From Collimonas sp. OK242 (lineage in GTDB: Bacteria; Pseudomonadota; Gammaproteobacteria; Burkholderiales; Burkholderiaceae_D), in NCBI RefSeq assembly GCF_900107095.1, contig NZ_FNOR01000003.1, forward strand, positions 248,001 to 312,000: DNA of 64,000 bases, given 5' to 3'. Of this stretch, positions 10,852-19,542 are shown piece after piece; the stretch's first letter is position 1; every line of letters begins with the position of its first letter. The notes under the pieces were generated by a model. The model saw only the letters and a program-made list of their open reading frames with translations. It had not been told where the DNA came from and ran no database searches. The position numbers and the translations under genes are program-made.

Positions 10852-10857
10852 TATAAT
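10852..10857 (+). promoter_or_regulatory. -10 hexamer of prmB, placed for leaderless transcription
   Basis: A perfect TATAAT ends 7 bases before the prmB ATG, so a normal start of transcription would fall on or next to the A of the ATG. The -35 region (about 10829) is poor, and no Shine-Dalgarno sequence precedes the ATG. Confidence 0.4.
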
Positions 10858-10864
10858 TTGCGCC

Positions 10865-11749
10865 ATGACACCACAATCCTTTACCACCATCCGCGACTTG
10901 CTGCGCTATGCCGTAACCCGCTTCAATACCGCCGGCCTGTTCTTCGGCCACGGCAGCAGCAACGCGCTGGATGAGGCGGCCTACCTGATCTTGCATACGC
11001 TGCGGCTGCCGCTGGACAAGATCGAGCCGTTTTTTGACGCGCGCCTGCTGCCGCATGAAATCGACGCCGTATTGCAGGTGATTGAAAAACGCAGCACCGA
11101 TCGTATCCCTGCCGCTTACATTACCAATGAAGCCTGGCTGGGCGAGTACCGTTTTTACGTCGACCAGCGCGTGATCGTGCCGCGCTCGTTCATCGCCGAA
11201 CTGATTCCCGATCATTTCTCGCCATGGCTGCAAGACCCAGCGGCTGTCAGCAATATCCTGGAACTGTGCACCGGCTCCGGCTGCCTGCCTATCATGCTGG
11301 CCGATGCTTTCCCGCAGGCCCATGTCGATACCGCGGATATTTCGGCCGATGCGCTGGCCGTGGCGCGTCGCAACGTCGATGACTACGAATTGCAGGATCG
11401 CATCACGCTGATCGAGTCCGACCTGTACAGCAAGGTCCCGGCAAAAAAATACGACCTGATCGTCACCAACCCGCCGTATGTCAATTCCGGTTCGATGGAC
11501 AAGTTGCCGCCGGAATATCTGCGTGAGCCGCACATCGCCCTGGCCGGCGGCAGCGACGGCATGGATCTGGTGCGCAAGATTGTTGCCGGCGCCAAGCAGC
11601 GCCTGACCGCCAACGGCGTACTCGTAGTCGAAATCGGCAACGAGCGCGCCTTCGCCGAAGCCGCATTCCCGGACCTGGAAATGACCTGGGTATCGACCAG
11701 CGCCGGCGACGACATGGTATTCCTGCTGACCGCAGACCAATTGCCTTGA
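10865..11749 (+). CDS. prmB: Ribosomal protein L3 N5-glutamine methyltransferase PrmB
   Basis: 294 residues from the ATG at 10865; an upstream in-frame start would add 12 residues with no family match. PrmB uses S-adenosylmethionine to methylate a glutamine of ribosomal protein L3. A helical N-terminal domain (1-90) precedes the Rossmann methyltransferase domain with ILELCTGSGCLPI (SAM site) and the catalytic NPPY at 202-205, followed by VNSGSMDKLPPEY, which is typical of PrmB rather than PrmC. It starts a plus-strand group with the ABC-F and DUF2520 genes. Confidence 0.93.
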   Translation: MTPQSFTTIRDLLRYAVTRFNTAGLFFGHGSSNALDEAAYLILHTLRLPLDKIEPFFDARLLPHEIDAVLQVIEKRSTDRIPAAYITNEAWLGEYRFYVDQRVIVPRSFIAELIPDHFSPWLQDPAAVSNILELCTGSGCLPIMLADAFPQAHVDTADISADALAVARRNVDDYELQDRITLIESDLYSKVPAKKYDLIVTNPPYVNSGSMDKLPPEYLREPHIALAGGSDGMDLVRKIVAGAKQRLTANGVLVVEIGNERAFAEAAFPDLEMTWVSTSAGDDMVFLLTADQLP

Positions 11750-11892
11750 TTCGCAAGCTGCCAGCCATGGGCTCCATGCCCAGGCAACAGTAAAACAGTA
11801 AATAAGCAGCAAGCAAGACCATCACAACCTGCATGTTGCTTTAATCACATGCATGGCCATTCATTCAGCAAGATAGTTAGCAGATAGTAGAC

Positions 11893-13896
11893 ATGATACG
11901 TTTTCAACAAGTTTCCCTGATGCGCGGCGTCAAGCCTTTGCTCGACAATGTCGACGTCACCCTCAACCCGGGCGACAAGATCGGCCTGATCGGCGCCAAC
12001 GGCGCCGGCAAGTCCAGCCTGTTCGGACTGCTGCGTGGGGAACTGCATGCCGACCTCGGCGAGATCGATTTCCCGACGAAATGGCGCATGGCCTACGTTG
12101 CCCAGGAAACCCCGGCGCTGGACCGTCCTGCAATTGAATACGCTATCGATGGCGACGTCACCCTGCGCCGCCTGGAAGAAGAACTGGCGTTCCTCGAAAG
12201 CGAACCGGAAACCACCTCTAACGGCATTTTGATCGGCGAACTGTATAGCGCCCTGGCCGACGCCGATGCCTACACGGTGCGTTCGCGCGCCGAACAATTG
12301 CTGACCGGCCTCGGCTTCTCGCTGGCGCAAATGGATCAGCCGGTAGCCAGCTTCTCCGGCGGCTGGCGCATGCGCCTGAACCTGGCGCAAGCGCTGATGT
12401 GTCCGTCCGACCTGCTGCTGCTGGATGAACCGACCAATCACTTGGACCTGGACGCCATCATCTGGCTGGAAGACTGGCTCAAGCGCTATCCAGGCACCCT
12501 GATCATCATTTCCCATGACCGCGACTTCCTTGACGGCGTGGTGAATGTCATCGTGCATATCGATGAGCGCAAGCTGAAGCGTTACTCTGGTAACTATTCC
12601 TCGTTCGAGCGGCAGCGTTCTGCGCAGCTGGAACTGGCTGCGGGTACTCTGGAAAAGCAGATGCGCCAGCGCGCGCATCTGGAATCGTTCATCAACCGCT
12701 TCAAGGCCCAGGCCAGCAAAGCGCGTCAGGCCCAAAGCCGGATGAAAGCCCTGGCCAAGATGGAAGAGCTGGCGCCGCTGCGCGCAGCGGCGGAATTCTC
12801 TTTTGAATTCCGGGTGCCGCTAAGCGCGCCCAATCCCTTGCTGGTGATGGAAGATGTGAGCGCCGGCTACCGCACCGAAAGCGAAACCAGCCATGACGTC
12901 AGCGAAAAGGTGATCATCTCCGGCATCAATTTCTCTTTGCAGATCGGCCAGCGTATCGGCCTGCTGGGCGTCAACGGCGCCGGTAAATCGACCTTCATCA
13001 AAACCATCGCCGAAGAACTCAAGCCATTGCACGGCGACGCCCAGTTCGGCAAGGGCCTGTCGATCGGCTACTTTGCCCAGCATCAAGTGGAAATGCTGCG
13101 CCATGACGAATCGCCGCTGTGGCATATGGGCAAGATCGCGCCAACCGTGCGCGAGCAAGAGTTGCGCAATTTCCTCGGCAGCTTCAATTTCAACGGCCCC
13201 ATGGTGACCAGCTCGATCGCACCGTTTTCCGGCGGCGAAAAGGCGCGCCTGGCGCTGGCCCTGATTGTCTGGCAGCGCCCCAACCTGCTGCTGCTGGATG
13301 AACCGACCAACCATCTGGACCTGGAAACCCGCGAAGCGCTGACCATGGCGCTGGCGCAGTTCGAAGGCACGCTGGTGCTGGTGTCGCATGATCGCCATCT
13401 GTTGCGCGCCACTACCGATCAGTTCATCATCGTCGCCGACGGCAAGGTAGCGCCGTTCGACGGCGACCTGGACGATTACAAGGACTGGCTGTTCAAAACC
13501 AAGCTGGCGGCTAAAAACAGCGCGGCCGATGCGGCGCTGCCAAAAGCCGGCAGCAAGGCAAAAATCGCTAGCGCGGTCGCTCCGGCGGCTGCCGTGGTCG
13601 ACACTGCCGACCGCCGCGAACAAAAACGCGCGGAAGCCGAAGCGCGGCAAAAGCTGGCGGCGCAGAAGAAACCGATCGAATCGCGTATCAAGCGCCTGGA
13701 TGAACAGATCGCCAAACGCAGCGCGCAGAAGCATACTGTCGATACGCGCCTGGCCGATCCTGAAATCTACGATAAAGACAAGAAAAAGGAATTGGCGACG
13801 CTGCTGAGCGATCAGGCGTTTTACGCCAAGGAACTGACGCAACTGGAGGCGGAATGGCTGGAGCAGCAGGAAGCGCTGGAGTTACTGGGCAACTAA
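11893..13896 (+). CDS. ABC-F family ATPase, YheS-like
   Basis: 667 residues with two ATP-binding cassettes and no membrane segments. First cassette: Walker A GANGAGKS at 34-41, signature SFSGGWRMRL and LLLLDEPTNHLDLD. Second: GVNGAGKS at about 359-366, FSGGEKARLAL and LLLLDEPTNHLDLE. The inter-domain linker (about 240-310) is charged and helical, and the C-terminus carries a coiled coil (about 570-660) rich in Lys/Glu/Ala. ABC-F proteins act on ribosomes; YheS is linked to rescue of stalled translation. The next gene begins 5 bp after its stop, so they are probably co-transcribed. Confidence 0.9.
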   Translation: MIRFQQVSLMRGVKPLLDNVDVTLNPGDKIGLIGANGAGKSSLFGLLRGELHADLGEIDFPTKWRMAYVAQETPALDRPAIEYAIDGDVTLRRLEEELAFLESEPETTSNGILIGELYSALADADAYTVRSRAEQLLTGLGFSLAQMDQPVASFSGGWRMRLNLAQALMCPSDLLLLDEPTNHLDLDAIIWLEDWLKRYPGTLIIISHDRDFLDGVVNVIVHIDERKLKRYSGNYSSFERQRSAQLELAAGTLEKQMRQRAHLESFINRFKAQASKARQAQSRMKALAKMEELAPLRAAAEFSFEFRVPLSAPNPLLVMEDVSAGYRTESETSHDVSEKVIISGINFSLQIGQRIGLLGVNGAGKSTFIKTIAEELKPLHGDAQFGKGLSIGYFAQHQVEMLRHDESPLWHMGKIAPTVREQELRNFLGSFNFNGPMVTSSIAPFSGGEKARLALALIVWQRPNLLLLDEPTNHLDLETREALTMALAQFEGTLVLVSHDRHLLRATTDQFIIVADGKVAPFDGDLDDYKDWLFKTKLAAKNSAADAALPKAGSKAKIASAVAPAAAVVDTADRREQKRAEAEARQKLAAQKKPIESRIKRLDEQIAKRSAQKHTVDTRLADPEIYDKDKKKELATLLSDQAFYAKELTQLEAEWLEQQEALELLGN

Positions 13897-13901
13897 GCGC
13901 A

Positions 13902-14759
13902 ATGCCGGACGGCGGCCAACGCCGTCGTCACACCCTGAGCATCATCGGTTGCGGCAAAGTCGGCCAGACTCTGGGCCGGCTTTGGCACGAGCGCCGGACT
14001 TTCGTCTTGCTCGACATCCTGAACCGTTCCGCCGCCAGCGCACAACAGGCCTGCGCTTTTATCGGCGCCGGCAACGTGGCGGCGTCCTATGCGGATCTGC
14101 GCAGCGCCGACGTCTACCTGATCGGCGCCGGCGACGACCAGATCGCCGCTTGTTGCAAGGCCCTTGCCGCTAGCGGCAAACTACAGCCGGGCAGCATCGT
14201 GTTTCATTGCAGCGGCGCGCTGTCGTCGCTTGAACTGGCTGCCGCCACCGCACAGGGCGCGGCCGTCGCCAGCGTCCACCCCATCCGCAGCTTTGCCGAT
14301 CCACACCAGGTAGCCGCTCATTTCGACGGCACCTGGTGCGGCAGCGAGGGCGACGCCGCCGCCCTGGCGGTTCTCGGCCCCGCATTCAGCGCCATCGGCG
14401 CGCAATCGCTTGCGATCCGGCGCGAGCAAAAGACCCTGTACCACGCTGCCGCGGTATTCGCCTCCAACTATCAGGTGACGCTGATCGATGTCGCGCAACA
14501 GGCTTACGTTGCGGCCGGCATCGCGCCTGAACTTGCCCTGAAGCTGATCGAACCGCTGCTCTCTGAAAGCGCGGCCAACGCTTTTCGTCTCGGTCCGGCA
14601 GCCGCCCTCACCGGCCCGATCGCGCGCGGCGACCTGGCTACCGTCGCCAGGCAATATCAGGCGCTCCAGCAATGGCAGCCGCAGACCGCGGCGCTGTATC
14701 AGCAGTTTGCGGCATTGACTGCCGATCTGGCTCTACGCAAGAAAAACAGCAAGCCGTAA
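13902..14759 (+). CDS. DUF2520 Rossmann-fold dehydrogenase-like protein
   Basis: 285 residues from the ATG at 13902, five bases after the ABC-F stop. An N-terminal NAD(P)-binding fold opens with IIGCGKVGQTLG (GxGxxG near residues 16-21), similar to ketopantoate reductase and F420-dependent oxidoreductases. SVHPIRSFADP and the C-terminal helical DUF2520 domain (about 155-280, HAAAVFASNY) follow. The substrate is unknown. A start further upstream inside the ABC-F gene is open but would overlap it by about 45 bp. Confidence 0.85.
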   Translation: MPDGGQRRRHTLSIIGCGKVGQTLGRLWHERRTFVLLDILNRSAASAQQACAFIGAGNVAASYADLRSADVYLIGAGDDQIAACCKALAASGKLQPGSIVFHCSGALSSLELAAATAQGAAVASVHPIRSFADPHQVAAHFDGTWCGSEGDAAALAVLGPAFSAIGAQSLAIRREQKTLYHAAAVFASNYQVTLIDVAQQAYVAAGIAPELALKLIEPLLSESAANAFRLGPAAALTGPIARGDLATVARQYQALQQWQPQTAALYQQFAALTADLALRKKNSKP

Positions 14760-14916
14760 ATTGCCTAGACCGGCAATAGCTGATATTTTCCTGAAATGCA
14801 AAGACAATAAATGCATATAAAGCCGCAAAACCATCATTTCACATTTGCAGGGAAAAACGCTTAACATAGTCGCTACAAATCGCTATCAAGCCTGCCCACC
14901 AACCAAAGGAAAAAAA

Positions 14917-15720
14917 ATGGCCACCACACTGTCAAAACTGAGCAAGATTGCAGCCGCGATACTGATCACCGGCGTCACGCTCAACGCGTTCGCAGCGGAC
15001 CTGCTGGATACCGTCAAAGCCCGTGGCACCTTGAAAGTGGCGATGGAAGGCAACTATCCTCCATTCAATTTCAAAGATCCGAAAAGCGGCCAGCTGGAGG
15101 GCTTTGAGGTTGACGTCGCTAAACTGCTGGCAGCCAAGCTTGGCGTGAAGCCGGAATTCACGACTACCGAATGGAGCGGCATCCTGGCCGGCCTCGGCGC
15201 CGGCAAATACGATGTCATCCTGAACCAGGTCGGGATTACCGAAGCGCGTCAAAAAGCCTTCGACTTTTCTCAGCCCTACACCCTGTCCACTGCGCAATTG
15301 ATCATCCGGAAAGACGAGAAGCGCAGCTTCCCGACCCTGGAATCGCTGAAGGGCTACAAACTCGGCCTGGGCCAAGGCACCAATTTCGAACAAAAGGCCA
15401 AGGCAGTCCCGGGGATTGATGTCAAAACCTACCCCGGCTCGCCTGAATACCTGGCCGACCTGGCCAGCGGCCGTATCGATGCAGCCTTGAATGACCGGCT
15501 GCTGGTGGGCTATCTGCTGAAAAGCTCGAATCTGCCATTGAAAGCCGGCGCCACTTTCGGCGATATTGATAAAATCGGCATTCCTTTCCAAAAAGGCAAT
15601 CCGAAATTCGAAGCGGCCCTGAACAAAGCGCTGGACGACATCCTGAAAGACGGCAGCTTCAAGCAAGTCTCGTTCAAGTGGTTCGGCTTCGATGTCAGCA
15701 AGGCGCCATCGGCGCAGTAA
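14917..15720 (+). CDS. Amino-acid (probably cystine) ABC transporter, periplasmic binding protein
   Basis: 267 residues from the ATG at 14917, with AAAGGA just upstream. A Sec signal peptide covers residues 1-26, with the cut expected after AFA. The mature part is a family 3 solute-binding protein: LKVAMEGNYPPFNFKDP, GFEVDVAKLLAAKLGV and DVILNQVGITEAR are typical of FliY/TcyJ-type cystine and polar amino-acid binders. It delivers substrate to the permease encoded 105 bp downstream; an intrinsic terminator lies between the two. Substrate identity is inferred from family resemblance only. Confidence 0.88.
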   Translation: MATTLSKLSKIAAAILITGVTLNAFAADLLDTVKARGTLKVAMEGNYPPFNFKDPKSGQLEGFEVDVAKLLAAKLGVKPEFTTTEWSGILAGLGAGKYDVILNQVGITEARQKAFDFSQPYTLSTAQLIIRKDEKRSFPTLESLKGYKLGLGQGTNFEQKAKAVPGIDVKTYPGSPEYLADLASGRIDAALNDRLLVGYLLKSSNLPLKAGATFGDIDKIGIPFQKGNPKFEAALNKALDDILKDGSFKQVSFKWFGFDVSKAPSAQ

Positions 15721-15763
15721 CGGCGCAGTAGCCTGATTCGCGTTACACTTCAGTCAGACCAGA

Positions 15764-15793
15764 CATCCCCGCCCCCCGCGGGGATGTTTTTTT
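15764..15793 (+). terminator. Intrinsic terminator between binding-protein and permease genes
   Basis: A perfect 9-bp stem CATCCCCGC / GCGGGGATG (15764-15772, 15778-15786) with a five-base loop is followed by seven T residues (15787-15793). Its position inside the transporter group suggests partial termination, giving more binding protein than permease. Confidence 0.85.
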
Positions 15794-15825
15794 GAGCAAG
15801 AAAATCTAGGTTTAACAAAGACAAT

Positions 15826-16488
15826 ATGGAATTGCTAGATTTGCTGCAGCAGGCGGGGCCGACCTTGTTTCGCGGCGTGGGCTATACACTGGTGTTTGCA
15901 GTGGCATCAATGCTGGGCGGATTGCTGCTCGGCTTTCCTTTGGCGATCGCCCGCATTTTACCGTCGCGCATGGCGCGCTGGCCGGCCAGCACCTATGTCA
16001 GCCTGATGCGCGGTACCCCGCTACTGGTGCAGATCTTCGTGATTTATTACGGCCTGCCCAGCATAGGCATCAGCTTTTCGCCGTTGACCGCGGGCGTCCT
16101 GGCCCTGAGCCTGAATGCCGGCGCCTATCTGTCGGAAAGCCTGCGCGGCGCCATTCTCGGCGTGCATACAGGGCAATGGTCCGCCAGTTACAGCATCGGC
16201 CTGAATTACTGGCAGACGCTGCGCTACATCGTGATTCCTCAGGCGATCCGGATTGCGGTGCCGTCCATGAGCAATACTCTGATCAGCCTGATCAAGGATA
16301 CCTCGCTGGTGTCGGTCATCACCGTGACGGAGCTGATGTTGGCTACCAAGGAAATCATTGCGGTGACCTTCCGTCCGCTGCCGCTGTACCTGGCAGCAGC
16401 GGCGATTTACTGGTGCCTGAGCTTGTGCTTTGAACGCTTGCAAAGCCGCCTGGAAAGCAAGCTGGGGCAAGCCCACAAATCAAATTAA
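15826..16488 (+). CDS. Amino-acid ABC transporter permease (His/Glu/Gln/cystine type)
   Basis: 220 residues with about five membrane helices. The family signature is visible: SLMRGTPLLVQIFVIYYGLP, LSLNAGAYLSESLRGAI and the EAA-type loop QTLRYIVIPQAIRIAVPSMS that contacts the ATPase. It forms the membrane channel for the upstream binding protein. No ATP-binding subunit gene follows: the next gene, ppk1, converges from the other strand only nine bases away, so the ATPase must be encoded elsewhere. Confidence 0.9.
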   Translation: MELLDLLQQAGPTLFRGVGYTLVFAVASMLGGLLLGFPLAIARILPSRMARWPASTYVSLMRGTPLLVQIFVIYYGLPSIGISFSPLTAGVLALSLNAGAYLSESLRGAILGVHTGQWSASYSIGLNYWQTLRYIVIPQAIRIAVPSMSNTLISLIKDTSLVSVITVTELMLATKEIIAVTFRPLPLYLAAAAIYWCLSLCFERLQSRLESKLGQAHKSN

Positions 16489-16497
16489 AAGCGCAGA

Positions 16498-18552
16498 TTA
16501 AAAACGCGCCAGCAAATCGATCTGGCTGACCAAAGGCGTGGCATTGCCAGGATTGGCCCGTCGATAGCTGCCGTCGCTATCCATATCCCAGGCAGATGCG
16601 TTATCTTGCAGATGCACCAGCAAACTCTCTTCGATCACGCGCCGCTTGAGCTTGCCGTCCAGGATAGGGAACGCCGTTTCGATGCGGCGGAATAAATTGC
16701 GATCCATCCAGTCTGCGCTGGACAGCATCACATGCTCTTCGCCATCGGCAAAAAAATAAAATACCCGGTGATGCTCAAGAAAGCGTCCGATAATGGAACG
16801 CACCTTGATGTTTTCCGACAAGCCCGGCACCCCCGGCTGCAAGGCGCACACGCCGCGTATCAGCAGCTGGATCTTGACGCCCGCCTGGGACGCCAGATAC
16901 AAGGCGTCAATCACTGTAGGCTCCAGCAAAGCGTTCATCTTGGCGATGATATAGCCCTGCTTGCCGGCCTTGGCAGCGTCGACCTCTTTCTGAATTGCGT
17001 TCAGCAGGTTCGCGTGCAAGGTAAACGGCGATTGCCACAGGCGCCTGAGCGGCACTTGCTTGCCAAAGCCGGTCAGCTGCTGGAACACGTTATGCACGTC
17101 TTCGCACATTTTGTCGTCGCTGGTCAGCAAGCCGAAGTCGGTATAAAGGCGCGCGGTTTTCGGATGATAGTTGCCGGTGCCCAGATGCACATAACGCTTC
17201 AATTTGGTATGTTTGGCATGGCGCTTGCGGCGCACGATCAGCAGCATCTTGGCGTGTGTCTTGTAGCCGAACACGCCATACACCACATGGGCGCCAACCG
17301 CCTCCAGCTTGGCCGCCCAGCCGATATTGGTTTCTTCGTCAAAGCGCGCCATCAGTTCCAGCACCACCGTGACTTCCTTGCCGTTTTTGGCCGCCTGCAT
17401 CAGCGCGCTCATCAGCGGCGAATCGTTGCCGGTACGGTAAATGGTTTGCTTGATGGCCAGCACGTCGGGATCGATCGCCGCCTGCTGCAGCAGCTCCAGC
17501 ACCGGCTGGAAACTTTCATAGGGATGATGCAGCAACACATCGTTCTGATCGATAACATCGAATACCGAAGCGCCGGTAACGAAGGCTTTTGGCAGCACCG
17601 GCGTATGCGGCGTGAATTTCAAATCGGGCCGGTCGACCAGATCCGGCAATGGCATCAGGCGCACCAGGTTGACTGCACCATTGACGCGATAACAATCGGC
17701 AGGCGCGAGGCCATTCTGGTTCAGCAGACGCTGCACCAGCGATGCCGGCGTACCGTCCGCCACTTCCAGGCGCACCGCATTGCCCAGCTGGCGGGTCGGC
17801 AGCTCGCCCTGTAACGCCAAGCGCAGATCGGTGACTTCGTCTTCATCGACAAACAGGTCGCTGTTGCGCGTCACCCGGAATTGATAACAGCCGCCGATCG
17901 ACAAACCCGGGAACAGTTCGCCGACAAAGCGCTGCATGAAACTGCTCAACAGCACAAAGCCATACGCGTGAGCCGACAAATGCTCCGGCATCCGGACCAG
18001 ACGCGGCAAGACCCGCGGCGCTTGCACGATGGCCAGTTCGGTCTCGCGGCCGAACGCATCCTTGCCGCTTAATTTGACCGCGAAGTTCAAGCTCTTGTTA
18101 AGCACCCGCGGGAAAGGATGGGCTGGGTCGAGGCCGATAGGCGTCAGTACCGGCAGCAGTTCCGTCTTGAAAAATTCATGCGCCCAGGCGGTTTGCTCGT
18201 CGTTCCACTCGGATTCCTGATAGAAGGCGATGCCCTCCGCATTCAAGGCCGGCAGCAACACGTCGTTGAACAAGGCGTACTGACGCGCCACCAGCTTCTG
18301 CGCACGCTCGCTGATGGTGCTGTAAGCATGCTGCAAAGACATCCCGTCCGGCGTCACGCCATCGACAGCCACCCTGATCTGCTCTTGCAAGCCGGACATC
18401 CGGATCTCGGAAAACTCATCCAGATTGCTGCTGGTGATACAGACAAAACGCAGTCGTTCCAGCAAGGGCACCGCAGGATCTTCGGCCTGGGCCAGGACAC
18501 GCTCGTTAAAGGCAAGCACACCGAGTTCGCGATTGAGCAATGGAAAAGTCAT
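16498..18552 (-). CDS. ppk1: Polyphosphate kinase 1
   Basis: 684 residues from the ATG at 18552 (MTFPLLNRELGVLAFNERVL), the normal PPK1 length; an upstream in-frame start would add 31 unrelated residues. PPK1 reversibly transfers the gamma phosphate of ATP onto polyphosphate. The N-terminal helical domain, head domain and two phospholipase-D-like C-terminal domains are present. The autophosphorylated histidine is H433 in GYKTHAKMLL, and the second conserved histidine is near 594 in FLEHHRVFYF. It stands alone, converging with the ABC permease gene. Confidence 0.95.
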   Translation of the reverse strand: MTFPLLNRELGVLAFNERVLAQAEDPAVPLLERLRFVCITSSNLDEFSEIRMSGLQEQIRVAVDGVTPDGMSLQHAYSTISERAQKLVARQYALFNDVLLPALNAEGIAFYQESEWNDEQTAWAHEFFKTELLPVLTPIGLDPAHPFPRVLNKSLNFAVKLSGKDAFGRETELAIVQAPRVLPRLVRMPEHLSAHAYGFVLLSSFMQRFVGELFPGLSIGGCYQFRVTRNSDLFVDEDEVTDLRLALQGELPTRQLGNAVRLEVADGTPASLVQRLLNQNGLAPADCYRVNGAVNLVRLMPLPDLVDRPDLKFTPHTPVLPKAFVTGASVFDVIDQNDVLLHHPYESFQPVLELLQQAAIDPDVLAIKQTIYRTGNDSPLMSALMQAAKNGKEVTVVLELMARFDEETNIGWAAKLEAVGAHVVYGVFGYKTHAKMLLIVRRKRHAKHTKLKRYVHLGTGNYHPKTARLYTDFGLLTSDDKMCEDVHNVFQQLTGFGKQVPLRRLWQSPFTLHANLLNAIQKEVDAAKAGKQGYIIAKMNALLEPTVIDALYLASQAGVKIQLLIRGVCALQPGVPGLSENIKVRSIIGRFLEHHRVFYFFADGEEHVMLSSADWMDRNLFRRIETAFPILDGKLKRRVIEESLLVHLQDNASAWDMDSDGSYRRANPGNATPLVSQIDLLARF

Positions 18553-18729
18553 GATCCGGTCGGTAGAGTGATAGAGGGAATGGAGCGTTGCGATTTGAAT
18601 ATCTTGATGCTTACCAATATGACATGTTTGATTGTAGGCAAGCAATGTGACGCGAGGATGACAAACAATATACAGACGCCGCCACTCCCGGTTTGTTGGC
18701 GCCTGCGCGCGACGGCGGCACAGGACTGG

Positions 18730-19416
18730 CTATGCTGCGCCACCGAAGAACGCCCCGACCACTCCCGTGACTCCCATCGCAAGCAAGCCCAATATCAGAA
18801 CGCGCGCTGCTCCGCGCAAGACGGGCGCACCGCCGGTACGTGCAGCGAACACGCCTAAGGCACCGAGGAAAATGAGGGAGACGACTGCAATCGTCGGAAT
18901 CAGGCCGGCTGCCGGCGCAAGAACGGCCGCCAGCATCGGAACGACGCCGCCCACCATGAAGCTGAGAGACGACGATATGGCTGCCTGCAATGGTCGCGCC
19001 GTCAACGCTTCAGTGATACCGATGTCGTCCCGCGCATGCGCCCCGATGGCGTCATGCTCCATGAGCTGCTGCGCGACTTGCGAGGCCAGTTCGAGATCCA
19101 GGCCGCGCTGGATATAGATGTCGCGCAGCTCTATATGTTCTGCGTCATAGTCTTGCAACAATGCGCGTCGTTCGATGTCGAGATCGGCCCGTTCCGTATC
19201 TGCCTGCGAACTAACCGAGACAAATTCGCCGGCTCCCATCGACAGCGCACCGGCGGCAAGTCCTGCAAATCCGGTGATAAGGATGCCTTCCGGATTCATG
19301 TGCGCGGCTGCAACTCCGAGCAATAGGCTCGAAATCGACAACACGCCGTCATTTGCGCCAAGTACGCTCGCGCGTAGCCATCCGGATCGGTGGGTGCGAT
19401 GAATATGTGCAGTCAT
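18730..19416 (-). CDS. VIT1/CCC1 family membrane protein (Fe/Mn transport)
   Basis: 228 residues. An N-terminal helix pair with LGANDGVLSISSLLLGV matches the VIT family pore region. A charged metal-binding-domain stretch (about 75-130, rich in Asp/Glu/His) and three C-terminal membrane helices (about 145-225) follow. Plant and yeast members move Fe(II) or Mn(II) out of the cytosol. It lies 126 bp downstream of the Nramp-like gene on the same strand, so import and export or storage of metal may be co-regulated under the FNR-like site at 20991. Confidence 0.88.
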   Translation of the reverse strand: MTAHIHRTHRSGWLRASVLGANDGVLSISSLLLGVAAAHMNPEGILITGFAGLAAGALSMGAGEFVSVSSQADTERADLDIERRALLQDYDAEHIELRDIYIQRGLDLELASQVAQQLMEHDAIGAHARDDIGITEALTARPLQAAISSSLSFMVGGVVPMLAAVLAPAAGLIPTIAVVSLIFLGALGVFAARTGGAPVLRGAARVLILGLLAMGVTGVVGAFFGGAA

Positions 19417-19542
19417 GGCTTATCGAAATGGTGATATCCGGCACTTGCCAAAATCATGGCGGCAGCGGCAGCATCCAGTGCTGGCTTGGCGCCGATTGCA
19501 GGTACATCGTATCATGCAGCCAGGCAATACAGGCACGGCAAC

